A stretch of 19,355 nt of DNA from Prevotella sp. UBA1104 (GCA_002314055.1 DCBP01000075.1:2746-22100), one strand, 5' to 3'. Numbered from the stretch's first letter, positions 1 through 6,500 are shown. Program-made: numbers and translations. The notes: generated by a model not told the origin, from the letters alone.

Positions 1-9
1 GGTTGTTTT

Positions 10-59
10 AAATATAAATGTTTTGTTGTTTGTATAAACTAATTGTGAATAGCTACTTA
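10..59. repeat. Left copy of 50-bp terminal inverted repeat
   Basis: This stretch matches the reverse complement of 19306-19355 at 49 of 50 positions; the only difference is G at 45 where the other copy gives A. The match stops sharply at position 60. It lies downstream of nhaD and holds no ORF. It could be one arm of a large invertible segment, or the edge of a dispersed repeat present on both sides in opposite orientation. The match itself is directly visible; the role is inference. Confidence 0.9.
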
Positions 60-97
60 ATATATATTATAAGAAGAACTCTCTTTGGGTGCTTTTT

Positions 98-171
98 AAA
101 CAAAAAAAAAAACAAAGGACAAAGTCTGCTGTTATAAAGCAAAACTTATGTTTCCTTTGTTTTTTTTGTTT
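98..171. repeat. A-tract/T-tract inverted repeat downstream of nhaD
   Basis: Arm 98-119 (AAAC, long A run, CAAAGGA) pairs with arm 153-171 (TCCTTTG, T run, GTTT) apart from a 3-base length difference in the A/T run, with a 33-base loop. As RNA it would form a long A-U rich hairpin on either strand. It may end or stabilise transcripts entering from nhaD or from the left. The rest of 60-253 shows no gene. Confidence 0.45.
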
Positions 172-226
172 ATCGCCCAATGTTGTTTTATCGGTTTTTG
201 TCTAAAATATATTTTTCCTATAATTA

Positions 227-243
227 CCACATTCTGAATGTGG
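227..243 (-). terminator. Weak hairpin just after nhaD stop
   Basis: CCACATT / AATGTGG arms of 7 bp around a 3-base loop lie 11 bases beyond the nhaD stop codon. The minus-strand continuation is A/T-rich but has no clean U run, so this is a weak terminator or 3'-end stabilising hairpin at best. Confidence 0.35.
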
Positions 244-253
244 ATTATATTCT

Positions 254-1606
254 TTACAGTCCGATAACAGTTTTCTCTACCCAATAGAGACCGATACCTG
301 CGAGATAGCCCACGAAAGCAATCCACGAGATATTCTTCATATACCAACCAAAGGTAATCTTCTCCAGTCCCATAACTACAACACCTGCTGCAGATCCGAT
401 GATAAGCATCGAACCGCCGACTCCGGCACAGTAGGCAAGCAGCTGCCAGAAGATTCCGTCTACCGACATATCACCGCCAATCGACGGGTCAACAGGATAC
501 ATTCCCATACATCCGGCAACGAGCGGCACATTGTCTACGATGCTCGACAAGACACCGATAATACCGGTAACGAGATAGTGGTTGCCGTCGAACACCACGT
601 TGAGTCCCTGTCCGAGCTGTGTCAATACTCCGATTGTTTCAAGACAAGCCACTGCCATCAGAATACCGAGGAAGAACAGGATTGTCGACATGTCTATACG
701 CGACAGCATGTTGCTGACACGCTTCTGCATCGTGCTCTTTGTAGCCAACTTAGGCAAACGGCTGTAGAATACCTCTGTTACTGTCCACAGAACGCCCAAT
801 ACGAGCAGAATGCCTACAAACGGAGGAAGATGTGTTATAGACTTGAAAATAGGAACAAAGATGAGTCCGCCTACTCCGAGGAAGAACACCACCTTGCGCT
901 GGAAGGCTGTAAAATCGCTTGAACCGAGCTCTCCGCCCTTATTCTCCGGAACGGCAAGTTCGCCCTTCAGATGGAAGGTAAGGATATAAGCCGGAATTAC
1001 CATAGAAACGATAGACGGCAGGAGTATCTCCTTTATCACGCCGCCAGCTGTAATAACGCCCTTGTTCCACAGCATGATGGTAGTAACGTCGCCGATTGGC
1101 GAGAAGGCACCACCGGAATTTGCCGCAATGACAACGAGGGCTGCATATATAATACGGTCTTTATGGTCGCTGACAAGCTTGCGCAAGATCATTATCATCA
1201 CGATAGATGTTGTCAGGTTGTCGAGGATTGCCGAGAGAATGAAGGTCATGAAGGCTATTCGCCACAAAAGGACGCGCTTGCTCTTCGTCTTCAGCGTGTC
1301 GCGAACGAAGTTGAATCCGCCGTTCTGGTCTACGAGTTCCACTATAGTCATGGCACCCATGAGGAAAAACAGCGTTGTTGCCGTGCTGCCGAGATGATGC
1401 TCTATCGCCTCGCTCACTACTGTTCCCACTTTGTCGCCAATGGCGGTAGCGAGATACTGTCCCGGATCACACATAAAGATTGTCCAGCAGCCTACGAACA
1501 TAAGGAGTGCGATTGCTGCCTTGTTCACCTTTGTCACGCTCTCGATGGCTATGAAGAAATAGCCGATGACGAAGACCGCGACAATACACATTGTTAAGGT
1601 TGTCAT
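254..1606 (-). CDS. nhaD: NhaD-type sodium/proton antiporter
   Basis: A 450-residue inner-membrane protein made almost entirely of hydrophobic helices, as expected for the NhaD branch of the ion transporter superfamily, which exchanges Na+ (or Li+) for H+ across the cytoplasmic membrane and supports pH and salt homeostasis. Visible family motifs are ILDNLTTS near residues 127-134, ANSGGAFSPIGDVTT at 162-176 (the conserved Ser/Gly/Asp membrane loop) and SSIVDNVPLVAG near 358, a second Asp-Asn element repeating the first and typical of the two-fold pseudo-symmetry. The N-terminus is a membrane helix with no separate signal peptide. The length is normal for the family. The ATG at 1606 follows a good promoter by about 75 bases. 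It is monocistronic: the next gene upstream, glnA, has its own promoter and a palindromic element lies between them. An arsenite or citrate permease of the same superfamily is the main alternative, but the motif set favours NhaD. Confidence 0.9.
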   Translation of the reverse strand: MTTLTMCIVAVFVIGYFFIAIESVTKVNKAAIALLMFVGCWTIFMCDPGQYLATAIGDKVGTVVSEAIEHHLGSTATTLFFLMGAMTIVELVDQNGGFNFVRDTLKTKSKRVLLWRIAFMTFILSAILDNLTTSIVMIMILRKLVSDHKDRIIYAALVVIAANSGGAFSPIGDVTTIMLWNKGVITAGGVIKEILLPSIVSMVIPAYILTFHLKGELAVPENKGGELGSSDFTAFQRKVVFFLGVGGLIFVPIFKSITHLPPFVGILLVLGVLWTVTEVFYSRLPKLATKSTMQKRVSNMLSRIDMSTILFFLGILMAVACLETIGVLTQLGQGLNVVFDGNHYLVTGIIGVLSSIVDNVPLVAGCMGMYPVDPSIGGDMSVDGIFWQLLAYCAGVGGSMLIIGSAAGVVVMGLEKITFGWYMKNISWIAFVGYLAGIGLYWVEKTVIGL

Positions 1607-1683
1607 TTTTTATTTTGTTTTAGTTTGTTAGTAATTTCGCTTAGATTACATTGTGTTTTTGCTATTTTGCAAAATCCAGGTTG

Positions 1684-1715
1684 CAAAGTTATGTATTAAA
1701 TCAATATGATGCAAA
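1684..1715 (-). promoter_or_regulatory. Promoter of nhaD
   Basis: Read on the minus strand, TTTG (1715-1712), 20 bases, then TAACTTTG (1691-1684), a full match to the Bacteroidetes -33/-7 consensus. Transcription would start near 1677-1681, giving a leader of about 72 bases. Confidence 0.8.
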
Positions 1716-1795
1716 TGTTTTACCTATTTAATATTATAAATTAACATTGAATTTTTTCGAATGAGCGAAAAAAACAGAAAAAAGTTTTTCGGTAA

Positions 1796-1899
1796 TTTTA
1801 CCCTCACACCCTCACCCAACCATCTGAAATGCCCTGTTTATCGGCGTTTCAGATGGTGAGGGATAGTGTGAGGGATGGTGAGGGATGGTGAGGGTAAAA
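1796..1899. repeat. GTGAGGG palindromic element, copy A
   Basis: A 104-bp imperfect palindrome begins TTTTACCCTCAC and ends with repeated GTGAGGG units and GGGTAAAA. Its centre is a strong hairpin: 1820-1833 pairs with 1843-1856 (CCATCTGAAATGCC against GGCGTTTCAGATGG, one mismatch) around the loop CTGTTTATC. A related copy in opposite orientation is at 4603-4692. It ends 3 bases before the glnA stop codon, so it lies in the 3' region of the glnA transcript and could act as terminator or mRNA stabiliser. It looks like a REP/MITE-type non-coding repeat. A short T-rich match (GTTTTTCGG) extends the similarity to the left. Confidence 0.8.
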
Positions 1900-1902
1900 A
1901 TA

Positions 1903-3408
1903 TTATCCGCAATGGAAATACCTGTTCACGAGTTTTTCTATTTCCTCATAGTTGCTCTCGATATTGCGGCGCATCGTTCTGTCGTGGAAAGCACGAAGCT
2001 GCGAGATAATGCCGTCGATCATTGCCGGACTGAACACTCCGTGTTCCTCGAAGACCTTGCGATGCTTTTCGAGACAGTCGGCTGAAGCGGCACAGCTGTC
2101 GGGCAACTGTTCCAGAGCCTCTACCCTGCTGGCATTCTCCGCATCATGGATATTATAGTTCACGTATGTCTTCTCTGCCACCTCAAGGGCATTCTCCATC
2201 TCAAATCCATGCCTGCAAGCCACGCAAAGACCGGCTATAAGCTGGTAGATATCTGCCGAGCCGTCTGGCGAGCGCATCTCCACTGTTTGCTTGAGCGAAG
2301 TATCGTAATGCCAAGCCACGTCATGCGGGTTCGCTTCATGACACATGTCTTGATTTGAGGTCCATCCGAGTGGTACTCTTACAAGCACCGAGCGGTTGCA
2401 GTCGCCCCAGCAAACATTGGTTGGAGCTTCCTGATGCGGCACCAGACGGAAATACGACGTAGGGTTCTTATTGCCGAATGCCGTAATAGCCGGTGCCAGA
2501 TCCATCATTCCGGCAATGATGGTACGTGCCTGCTCGCTCAGTTTTCCATCATGAATCATCATATTCTTGCCGTGTTTCATTATCCTCATGTGGATATGTA
2601 ATCCAGACCCAGCCTTGCCGGCTGTTATCTTAGGAGCAAAAGTAACATTCAGTCCCATGCGGTAAGCCACGTTTCTTATTACCCACTTTGCAATCATCAG
2701 CTGGTCGGCACTCTCTTCTGCCGGAACGGGCAGAAACTCTATCTCGCCTTGCTCATAGACTTTTCCTCCCATGCTGAAGTTTCCCACTTCAGAGTGTCCA
2801 TATTTTATCTGACCGCCCGTGCGAGCGATATAATACATGCATTTTGTTCTAAAATCCGTTGTCTTCGCATAGGGAGAAGACTCATGATAGCCTTTTTGGT
2901 CGACAGCTGGAAATTCGCCCGAATCTGGAGTTATTACATAGTATTCCAGTTCGCCCATGGTATGGAATTCCATCTTCGTTACTTCTTTAAATGCAGCTAC
3001 AGCCTTTTGCAGTGTCCTTTCCGGGGCACTTTCCAGCGGTTTGCCGTCTTTATCGAAGAAGGAAGCGAGCATACAAAGCGTAGGAATCTCGGCAAAGGGG
3101 TCTACGAATGCCGTGCGAAAACGCGGTATAACATACAAATCACTGCTGCTCGCACTGATAAACGGGAAAAGGCTCGACCCGTCGACTCTCTCTCCACAAG
3201 TGAGTATCGTGTCGAGATAACTAAGACTGTTTATAACGAAATTCAGTGTCTTGAGTTTGCCGTCACCACCCGGATACATAAAATTTAGCATCCGGATATC
3301 GTTGTTACGGATAAAATTGATGATGTCAGCCTTTGTAAAGTCTGATGCCGGTTTCTGCAAATAGGTTACCACATCATTTGCATTCAGTATAAGTTCCTCG
3401 CTATTCAT
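1903..3408 (-). CDS. glnA: Glutamine synthetase, type I-like
   Basis: A 501-residue cytoplasmic enzyme predicted to join glutamate and ammonia to glutamine using ATP, the entry point of ammonia assimilation. Visible active-site elements are VDGSS (76-80), the metal-binding GELEYYV (152-158), EQGEIEF (219-225), the ATP/metal segment AGSGLHIHM (266-274), SYFRLVPHQEAPTNV (318-332), NRSVLVRVP (338-346) and VEMRSPDGSADIY (376-388). The order and spacing fit the GSI fold, and the length is slightly above the common 440-475. I see no NLYDLPPEE-like adenylylation site, so control by adenylylation is unlikely. It is much shorter than the GSIII (GlnN) enzyme typical of Bacteroides, so this is a different paralogue. 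A gamma-glutamyl-polyamine synthetase cannot be fully excluded. The gene is alone behind its own consensus promoter. Confidence 0.9.
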   Translation of the reverse strand: MNSEELILNANDVVTYLQKPASDFTKADIINFIRNNDIRMLNFMYPGGDGKLKTLNFVINSLSYLDTILTCGERVDGSSLFPFISASSSDLYVIPRFRTAFVDPFAEIPTLCMLASFFDKDGKPLESAPERTLQKAVAAFKEVTKMEFHTMGELEYYVITPDSGEFPAVDQKGYHESSPYAKTTDFRTKCMYYIARTGGQIKYGHSEVGNFSMGGKVYEQGEIEFLPVPAEESADQLMIAKWVIRNVAYRMGLNVTFAPKITAGKAGSGLHIHMRIMKHGKNMMIHDGKLSEQARTIIAGMMDLAPAITAFGNKNPTSYFRLVPHQEAPTNVCWGDCNRSVLVRVPLGWTSNQDMCHEANPHDVAWHYDTSLKQTVEMRSPDGSADIYQLIAGLCVACRHGFEMENALEVAEKTYVNYNIHDAENASRVEALEQLPDSCAASADCLEKHRKVFEEHGVFSPAMIDGIISQLRAFHDRTMRRNIESNYEEIEKLVNRYFHCG

Positions 3409-3453
3409 AGTTGTAGTATTAAAGTGTTATTAGATAAGGGTTGATTTATGCCG

Positions 3454-3485
3454 CAAATATAGTTATTATGTGGATTATCTCCAAA
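3454..3485 (-). promoter_or_regulatory. Promoter of glnA
   Basis: On the minus strand TTTG (3485-3482), 20 bases, TATATTTG (3461-3454): consensus Bacteroidetes promoter. The start would be near 3448-3450, giving a leader of about 40 bases. Confidence 0.8.
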
Positions 3486-3599
3486 TCTTTCCACATTAAT
3501 TTGACATAATGACACATTCCTATTCAATAATTCCATGGAAACAGCTACTTACCACGGTGTAATACACAATAGATAAGAAGCAACGAAAGGAAAAGAATT

Positions 3600-4283
3600 T
3601 TAAATTTTGTGGTTAAATCTCGGTGATTGACTTTGATATGTATTTAGGTTGTTTGCATTTGTCTTATATATTATGGTATCTATAAAATACAGATTACCAT
3701 CAATACCAACCAAGACATTGTTTGGTGAAGCATCAAATATATCATGAAAACCATTAGTATAATACTCTCCATTCAATTGGGAATTGAATCCCAGTTTCTT
3801 CAGCTCTGTATATATCTCTTCTTGCGTAGCTTCGCGATTTGATATGATATAAGGCTGACGCAATACTGCACATGTTTTGCCATTCTTATTGACAGAAAAA
3901 CCTATAAGTGAATATGCGCAATAAGGAAAGTATGTATTGTGCGCTTTTATACGTTCAAAGAACGGACTTAAATTGTCGTCAGAATAACGAAAGTCATTCA
4001 ATTTGTATACACAATTTTCTGTATATGACAGATACACCTCATTTTCGGAACCTCTATCTTCATAGCTACCTAATTTTGTAGCATCTAACCAACAATTATT
4101 AGTTTTCGACCATTTTTCTAATTGAGCGATTTGGACTCCCTTGCAAGCCGTTGTTCCCGCAATCGTCTGAACTGATTCGAGCACTCCTCGCGCGACAATT
4201 TCAGCTTGCTCCAAGATTCCACTGATTCCATTTTTATGGAATTCGTCATCTTGTGATATTCGTTTAGTTTCAAGTTCATTCAT
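3600..4283 (-). CDS. Orphan kinase-like protein (polyvalent-protein kinase style)
   Basis: A protein of 227 residues starting at the ATG at 4283; an in-frame TTG lies one codon upstream, but the ATG with AAGGA close in front is the better start. No signal peptide or membrane helix. Residues 78-95 (GSENEVYLSY...CVYKLND) resemble a kinase glycine loop and the ATP-binding lysine (K95). DASPNNVL (184-191) resembles a shortened catalytic loop, and YFIDT (199-203) the metal-binding Asp before the activation segment. HNTYFP, LIGFS and VLRQPYI fit the small kinase-like domain found in phage and plasmid polyvalent proteins, here as a stand-alone protein. A classic HRD motif is missing, so activity is uncertain and it could be a pseudokinase. 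The gene is A/T-richer than glnA and the etf genes and sits in an accessory stretch next to palindromic elements, suggesting acquisition from a mobile element. The target is unknown. Confidence 0.6.
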   Translation of the reverse strand: MNELETKRISQDDEFHKNGISGILEQAEIVARGVLESVQTIAGTTACKGVQIAQLEKWSKTNNCWLDATKLGSYEDRGSENEVYLSYTENCVYKLNDFRYSDDNLSPFFERIKAHNTYFPYCAYSLIGFSVNKNGKTCAVLRQPYIISNREATQEEIYTELKKLGFNSQLNGEYYTNGFHDIFDASPNNVLVGIDGNLYFIDTIIYKTNANNLNTYQSQSPRFNHKI

Positions 4284-4359
4284 CAATCCTTTCTCAAAAT
4301 CTTTATTTTTATTTACAAATGAGCATTATAAATACCTTTCCATAATAAAACGTTCTTAT

Positions 4360-4367
4360 CAAAGATA
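4360..4367 (-). promoter_or_regulatory. -7 element for the kinase-like gene
   Basis: TATCTTTG on the minus strand is a full -7 match about 77 bases before the ATG. The best upstream TTTG (4395-4392) is 24 bases away, longer than usual, so the promoter is probable but its -33 box is weak. Confidence 0.55.
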
Positions 4368-4513
4368 ATGCAAATCGAATGCAATATAAGCCAAACTTGT
4401 TTGGATTTATTGCTGAGATGCAGCTTATCTTATGCAAAGATACAAAACTTATTTGCTATACAAAGTAAAACACAAGAAAATCTTGTACTGTTTTGCAAGC
4501 ATTGCTTCTATCA

Positions 4514-4550
4514 TGCACCTTTTGTGCTTGATAGTTGCACCAAAGGTGCA
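4514..4550. repeat. GCACC hairpin between the kinase-like gene and the repeat element
   Basis: Arm 4514-4527 (TGCACCTTTTGTGC) pairs with 4537-4550 (GCACCAAAGGTGCA) with one mismatch and a 9-base loop. There is no following T run, so it is not a standard terminator. It could be an operator-like or cruciform site. Apart from this and copy B of the palindromic element, 4400-4780 shows no gene I can support. Confidence 0.5.
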
Positions 4551-4602
4551 GATATAAGGCAATAAATTGTAAAACATCTAATCTAATTCCACATTCCTAA
4601 TA

Positions 4603-4692
4603 TACCCTCACACCCCTCACCCTATTCCTCACACCTCAGAACCTCGATAAACAGGGGCTTTCAAGGCTATTGGTGAGGGTGTGAGGGTAAAA
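4603..4692. repeat. GTGAGGG palindromic element, copy B (inverted)
   Basis: The reverse complement of this stretch begins TTTTACCCTCACACCCTCACC, identical to the start of copy A over 21 bases. It shares the central CCCTGTTTATCG core and ends in GTGAGGGG/GTGAGGG units. The right edge is also followed by a T-rich tract with TTTTTCGG, as in copy A. The inner arms have diverged (GAAAGCCCC against GAGGTTC), so the central hairpin is weaker. The two copies bracket glnA and the kinase-like gene in opposite orientation. Confidence 0.75.
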
Positions 4693-4780
4693 CGCCCGAA
4701 AAAAAGTTTATTTTCCTAAATCTGAATATGAATAAACGACATAAAATAGCTATCAATAACGATTATCACAAAATTTAATG

Positions 4781-4789
4781 TATATTTGC
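4781..4789 (+). promoter_or_regulatory. -7 box of the small ORF / DUF1016 operon
   Basis: TATATTTGC matches the Bacteroidetes -7 consensus TAnnTTTG and lies 19 bases before the ATG at 4809. No clear TTTG is seen 19-21 bases upstream, so the -33 half is weak. The leader would be only about 13 bases. Confidence 0.6.
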
Positions 4790-4808
4790 AGCATAATATT
4801 ATTTGAAC

Positions 4809-4970
4809 ATGGGCATAAGCAAAGATTTAACAGAAGAGGATGAAGAAAACTTACATCCTGCCGAACTGCTTGCTGACTATTTCAAGAAGAGCGAGACTCT
4901 TGACCATAAAATAGACAAGACTTTGGCAGAGATACAACGTATCTTGGGGATAAATGTTGACAAATTGTAA
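4809..4970 (+). CDS. Small acidic protein upstream of DUF1016 nuclease
   Basis: A 53-codon ORF starting at ATG 4809 and ending TAA, directly behind a -7 promoter box. The product begins MGISKDLTEEDEENLHP, is acidic at the N-terminus, and has an amphipathic helical C-terminal half with a heptad-like pattern (LDHKIDKTLAEIQRILG near residues 31-47), so a small coiled-coil or protein-binding helix is likely. No signal peptide. I do not recognise the family. It is the first gene of a likely two-gene unit with the DUF1016 nuclease, separated by 119 bases filled with palindromes. It may be a partner or regulator of the nuclease, or the surviving tail of a larger gene such as a type I methylase subunit, since DUF1016 genes often sit in such loci. 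Codon use and promoter placement support expression. Confidence 0.6.
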   Translation: MGISKDLTEEDEENLHPAELLADYFKKSETLDHKIDKTLAEIQRILGINVDKL

Positions 4971-4972
4971 AA

Positions 4973-5000
4973 TGCGGGACGGTGTTCCACATTTTTGTGG
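4973..5000. repeat. Palindrome P1 with adjoining hairpin
   Basis: P1 (4973-4991) is imperfect: TGCGGGAC, GGT, GTTCCACA. It fuses into a second hairpin CCACA / TGTGG at 4987-5000. P1 has the AC-NNN-GT centre shared with the other palindromes of the nuclease locus. Confidence 0.6.
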
Positions 5001-5012
5001 TTGATATAAAAG

Positions 5013-5029
5013 GTGAGACGCTGTCTCAC
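5013..5029. repeat. Palindrome P2, GTGAGAC-GCT-GTCTCAC
   Basis: Perfect 7-bp arms around a 3-base centre, in the gap between the small ORF and the nuclease gene. The arms are the same as the inner arms of P6 downstream of the nuclease; only the centre differs (GCT against ATT). No T run follows. Confidence 0.85.
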
Positions 5030-5044
5030 TTATTTGAAACTGGA

Positions 5045-5067
5045 ATTATGGGGACTGTCCCCATAAT
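5045..5067. repeat. Palindrome P3, 11-bp arms ending GGGGAC-T-GTCCCC
   Basis: Perfect 11-bp arms (5045-5055 and 5057-5067) around a single central T, ending 22 bases before the nuclease start codon. It would form a very stable hairpin in the leader of the nuclease mRNA and could affect its translation or be a protein-binding site. Confidence 0.85.
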
Positions 5068-5089
5068 CTGATAACAAAGACACAGAATT

Positions 5090-6199
5090 ATGGCAAACGA
5101 AATTATCAAAACATCCGAAAGTATAGCGGGCTTATATAATAAAGTGTCTGGTCTTATAGAACAGGCAAGGTCTTACGTGAAGACTTCTGTCAATATAGCG
5201 GAGGTTTATACCAAGTATTATATTGGCAAATATATAGTGGAGTATGAACAGAAAGGAAATGTCCGTGCGCAATATGGGAAGCGAGTATTGAAGGATCTGT
5301 CACAGAAACTAATTGCTCATTTTGAGGAAGGGTGGTCTGTTGATACTTTGGAGAAGTGTCGCAAATTGTTCTTGGTGTATTCAAATTCCGCAACATTGTT
5401 ACGGAATTTAGAAAAACAGGGCAAATCCGCAACAGCGTTGCGGATTTTTGAAAAGACAGAGACGGAAGCCCCAAACTTTCTTCTTTCATGGTCTCATTAT
5501 TTGATTTTGATGCGCATTACAAATGAAGCAGAACGTAATTTCTATGAGATAGAATGTGCAAGCCAGCATTGGGGAGTTCGACAGTTACAGCGTCAAGTGG
5601 GCAGTTGTCTCTATGAGCGATTGGCTTTGAGCCGTGACAAGGATGAGGTCATGCGTTTGGCAAAGGAAGGTCAAACGGTAGAGAAGCCTTCTGATGTCAT
5701 CAAGAGTCCTTTGACCTTGGAGTTTTTAGGATTGAAGCCAGATGTAGCTTACTCTGAATCGAAGTTGGAGAATGCCATTATCAGCAAGATGCAGCAGTTC
5801 TTGCTCGAATTAGGGAAAGGCTTCCTCTTCGAGGCACGCCAGAAGCGTTTCACTTTCGATGAAGACAACTATTATGTGGATTTGGTCTTCTATAATAGAT
5901 TGCTGCAATGCTATGTCCTCATTGACCTAAAAGCAGACAAGCTTTCCCATCAAGACCTTGGGCAGATGCAGATGTATGTCAACTATTATGACCGCTTTGT
6001 GAAGCAAGACTTCGAGAAGCCAACCATCGGAATTTTACTTTGTGAGAGCAAGAACGATGCACTTGTGGAGTTGACTTTGCCAAAAGACTCTCATGTCTAT
6101 GCTTCTGCATATCAATTATATTTGCCAGGCAAGGCTTTGCTGCAAGCTAAGGTTAAGGAATGGATTGCAGAATTTGAGGAAAACAACATTGATGAATAA
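5090..6199 (+). CDS. DUF1016/YhcG-type PDDEXK nuclease
   Basis: A 369-residue cytoplasmic protein with the two-part layout of the YhcG family: an N-terminal DUF1016 domain (about 15-185; WxxGxxIVExEQ-like YYIGKYIVEYEQKG at 43-56, YGKRVLKDLSQKL at 62-74, LSWSHYLILMRI at 132-143, WGVRQLQRQV at 161-170) and a C-terminal PDDEXK nuclease domain (about 205-355). Catalytic candidates are D264 in YYVDLVFY and the D279-L-K281 pair in VLIDLKADKL (many relatives have E-L-K); QMQMYVNYYD (292-301) is the usual following motif. The family is found in restriction and defence loci, and its exact function is not established. Between LFLVY (93-97) and LSWSH (132-136) there are 34 residues where relatives I know have about 12; the extra length is two 13-residue repeats encoded by palindromic DNA. 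The gene is preceded by the small ORF and palindromes P1-P3 and followed by P6. No good Shine-Dalgarno site is seen. Confidence 0.88.
   Translation: MANEIIKTSESIAGLYNKVSGLIEQARSYVKTSVNIAEVYTKYYIGKYIVEYEQKGNVRAQYGKRVLKDLSQKLIAHFEEGWSVDTLEKCRKLFLVYSNSATLLRNLEKQGKSATALRIFEKTETEAPNFLLSWSHYLILMRITNEAERNFYEIECASQHWGVRQLQRQVGSCLYERLALSRDKDEVMRLAKEGQTVEKPSDVIKSPLTLEFLGLKPDVAYSESKLENAIISKMQQFLLELGKGFLFEARQKRFTFDEDNYYVDLVFYNRLLQCYVLIDLKADKLSHQDLGQMQMYVNYYDRFVKQDFEKPTIGILLCESKNDALVELTLPKDSHVYASAYQLYLPGKALLQAKVKEWIAEFEENNIDE
5383..5461 (+). repeat. Tandem 39-bp in-frame palindromic repeat (P4, P5) inside the nuclease gene
   Basis: Units 5384-5422 and 5423-5461 are related over 39 bp and encode residues 99-111 (NSATLLRNLEKQG) and 112-124 (KSATALRIFEKTE). 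Each unit opens with a palindrome: P4 has 12-bp arms at 5383-5394 and 5398-5409 with one mismatch; P5 has perfect 11-bp arms at 5423-5433 and 5437-5447. Both are centred on AC-NNN-GT like the palindromes outside the gene. The unit length is a multiple of three, so the frame is kept. Confidence 0.85.
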
Positions 6200-6205
6200 T
6201 TAAAG

Positions 6206-6230
6206 ATTTGTGAGACATTGTCTCACAAAT
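6206..6230. repeat. Palindrome P6 after the nuclease gene
   Basis: Perfect 11-bp arms (ATTTGTGAGAC / GTCTCACAAAT) around ATT, starting 7 bases after the nuclease stop. It reuses the GTGAGAC arm of P2. No T run follows, so it is not a typical terminator although it could protect the 3' end. From 6231 to 6370 no gene or clear signal is seen. Confidence 0.85.
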
Positions 6231-6375
6231 TCGTCAATAGGATGGTGACAAGTTTAAACAGTATCAAGTACAATGAACGGAAAGCAATTAAAAAAAACAT
6301 ATTACTATGGGCGATACTGAGAAAACATTTTATCAAATAACTTGAGCCAAATAATTAGCTTTTTCACACTTTTCT

Positions 6376-6405
6376 TTGCTGCAAAATAAAAAAATAGTAT
6401 TTTTG
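6376..6405 (+). promoter_or_regulatory. Promoter of the etfBA-acd operon
   Basis: TTTG ending at 6378, 19 bases, then TATTTTTG (6398-6405): a good Bacteroidetes promoter. Transcription would start near 6411, leaving a leader of about 90 bases. Confidence 0.75.
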
Positions 6406-6427
6406 CACGTATCATACTTACTGACCT

Positions 6428-6470
6428 TTCGCCTAACGGATATCATGAGGGGCGAATCTTTGGGAAAGAT
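6428..6470 (+). promoter_or_regulatory. Two hairpins in the etfB leader
   Basis: TTCGCC (6428-6433) pairs with GGCGAA (6451-6456), and ATCTTT (6456-6461) with AAAGAT (6465-6470). They lie between promoter and start codon and share one base. This may be simple leader structure; no known riboswitch class was recognised. Confidence 0.35.
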
Positions 6471-6500
6471 ACTTGAATTTCACATAATTAAAATTATAAT

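Noticed and set aside
971..1597. A 208-codon plus-strand ORF opposite nhaD
   Set aside because: Cys/His-rich and low in hydrophobic order, fully antisense to an NhaD gene with intact motifs; a shadow frame.
4368..4565. A 65-codon plus-strand ORF between the kinase-like gene and repeat copy B
   Set aside because: It begins in the promoter region of the opposite gene, includes the GCACC hairpin, and its Cys-rich product shows no family features.
1796..4692. The ACCCTCAC/GTGAGGG units as a CRISPR array
   Set aside because: The units are short and unevenly spaced, form palindromes rather than repeat-spacer order, and no cas gene is nearby.
6206..6230. Palindrome P6 as an intrinsic terminator of the nuclease gene
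   Set aside because: No T run follows the stem, and the same arms occur upstream of the gene (P2), so a terminator role does not explain the pattern.
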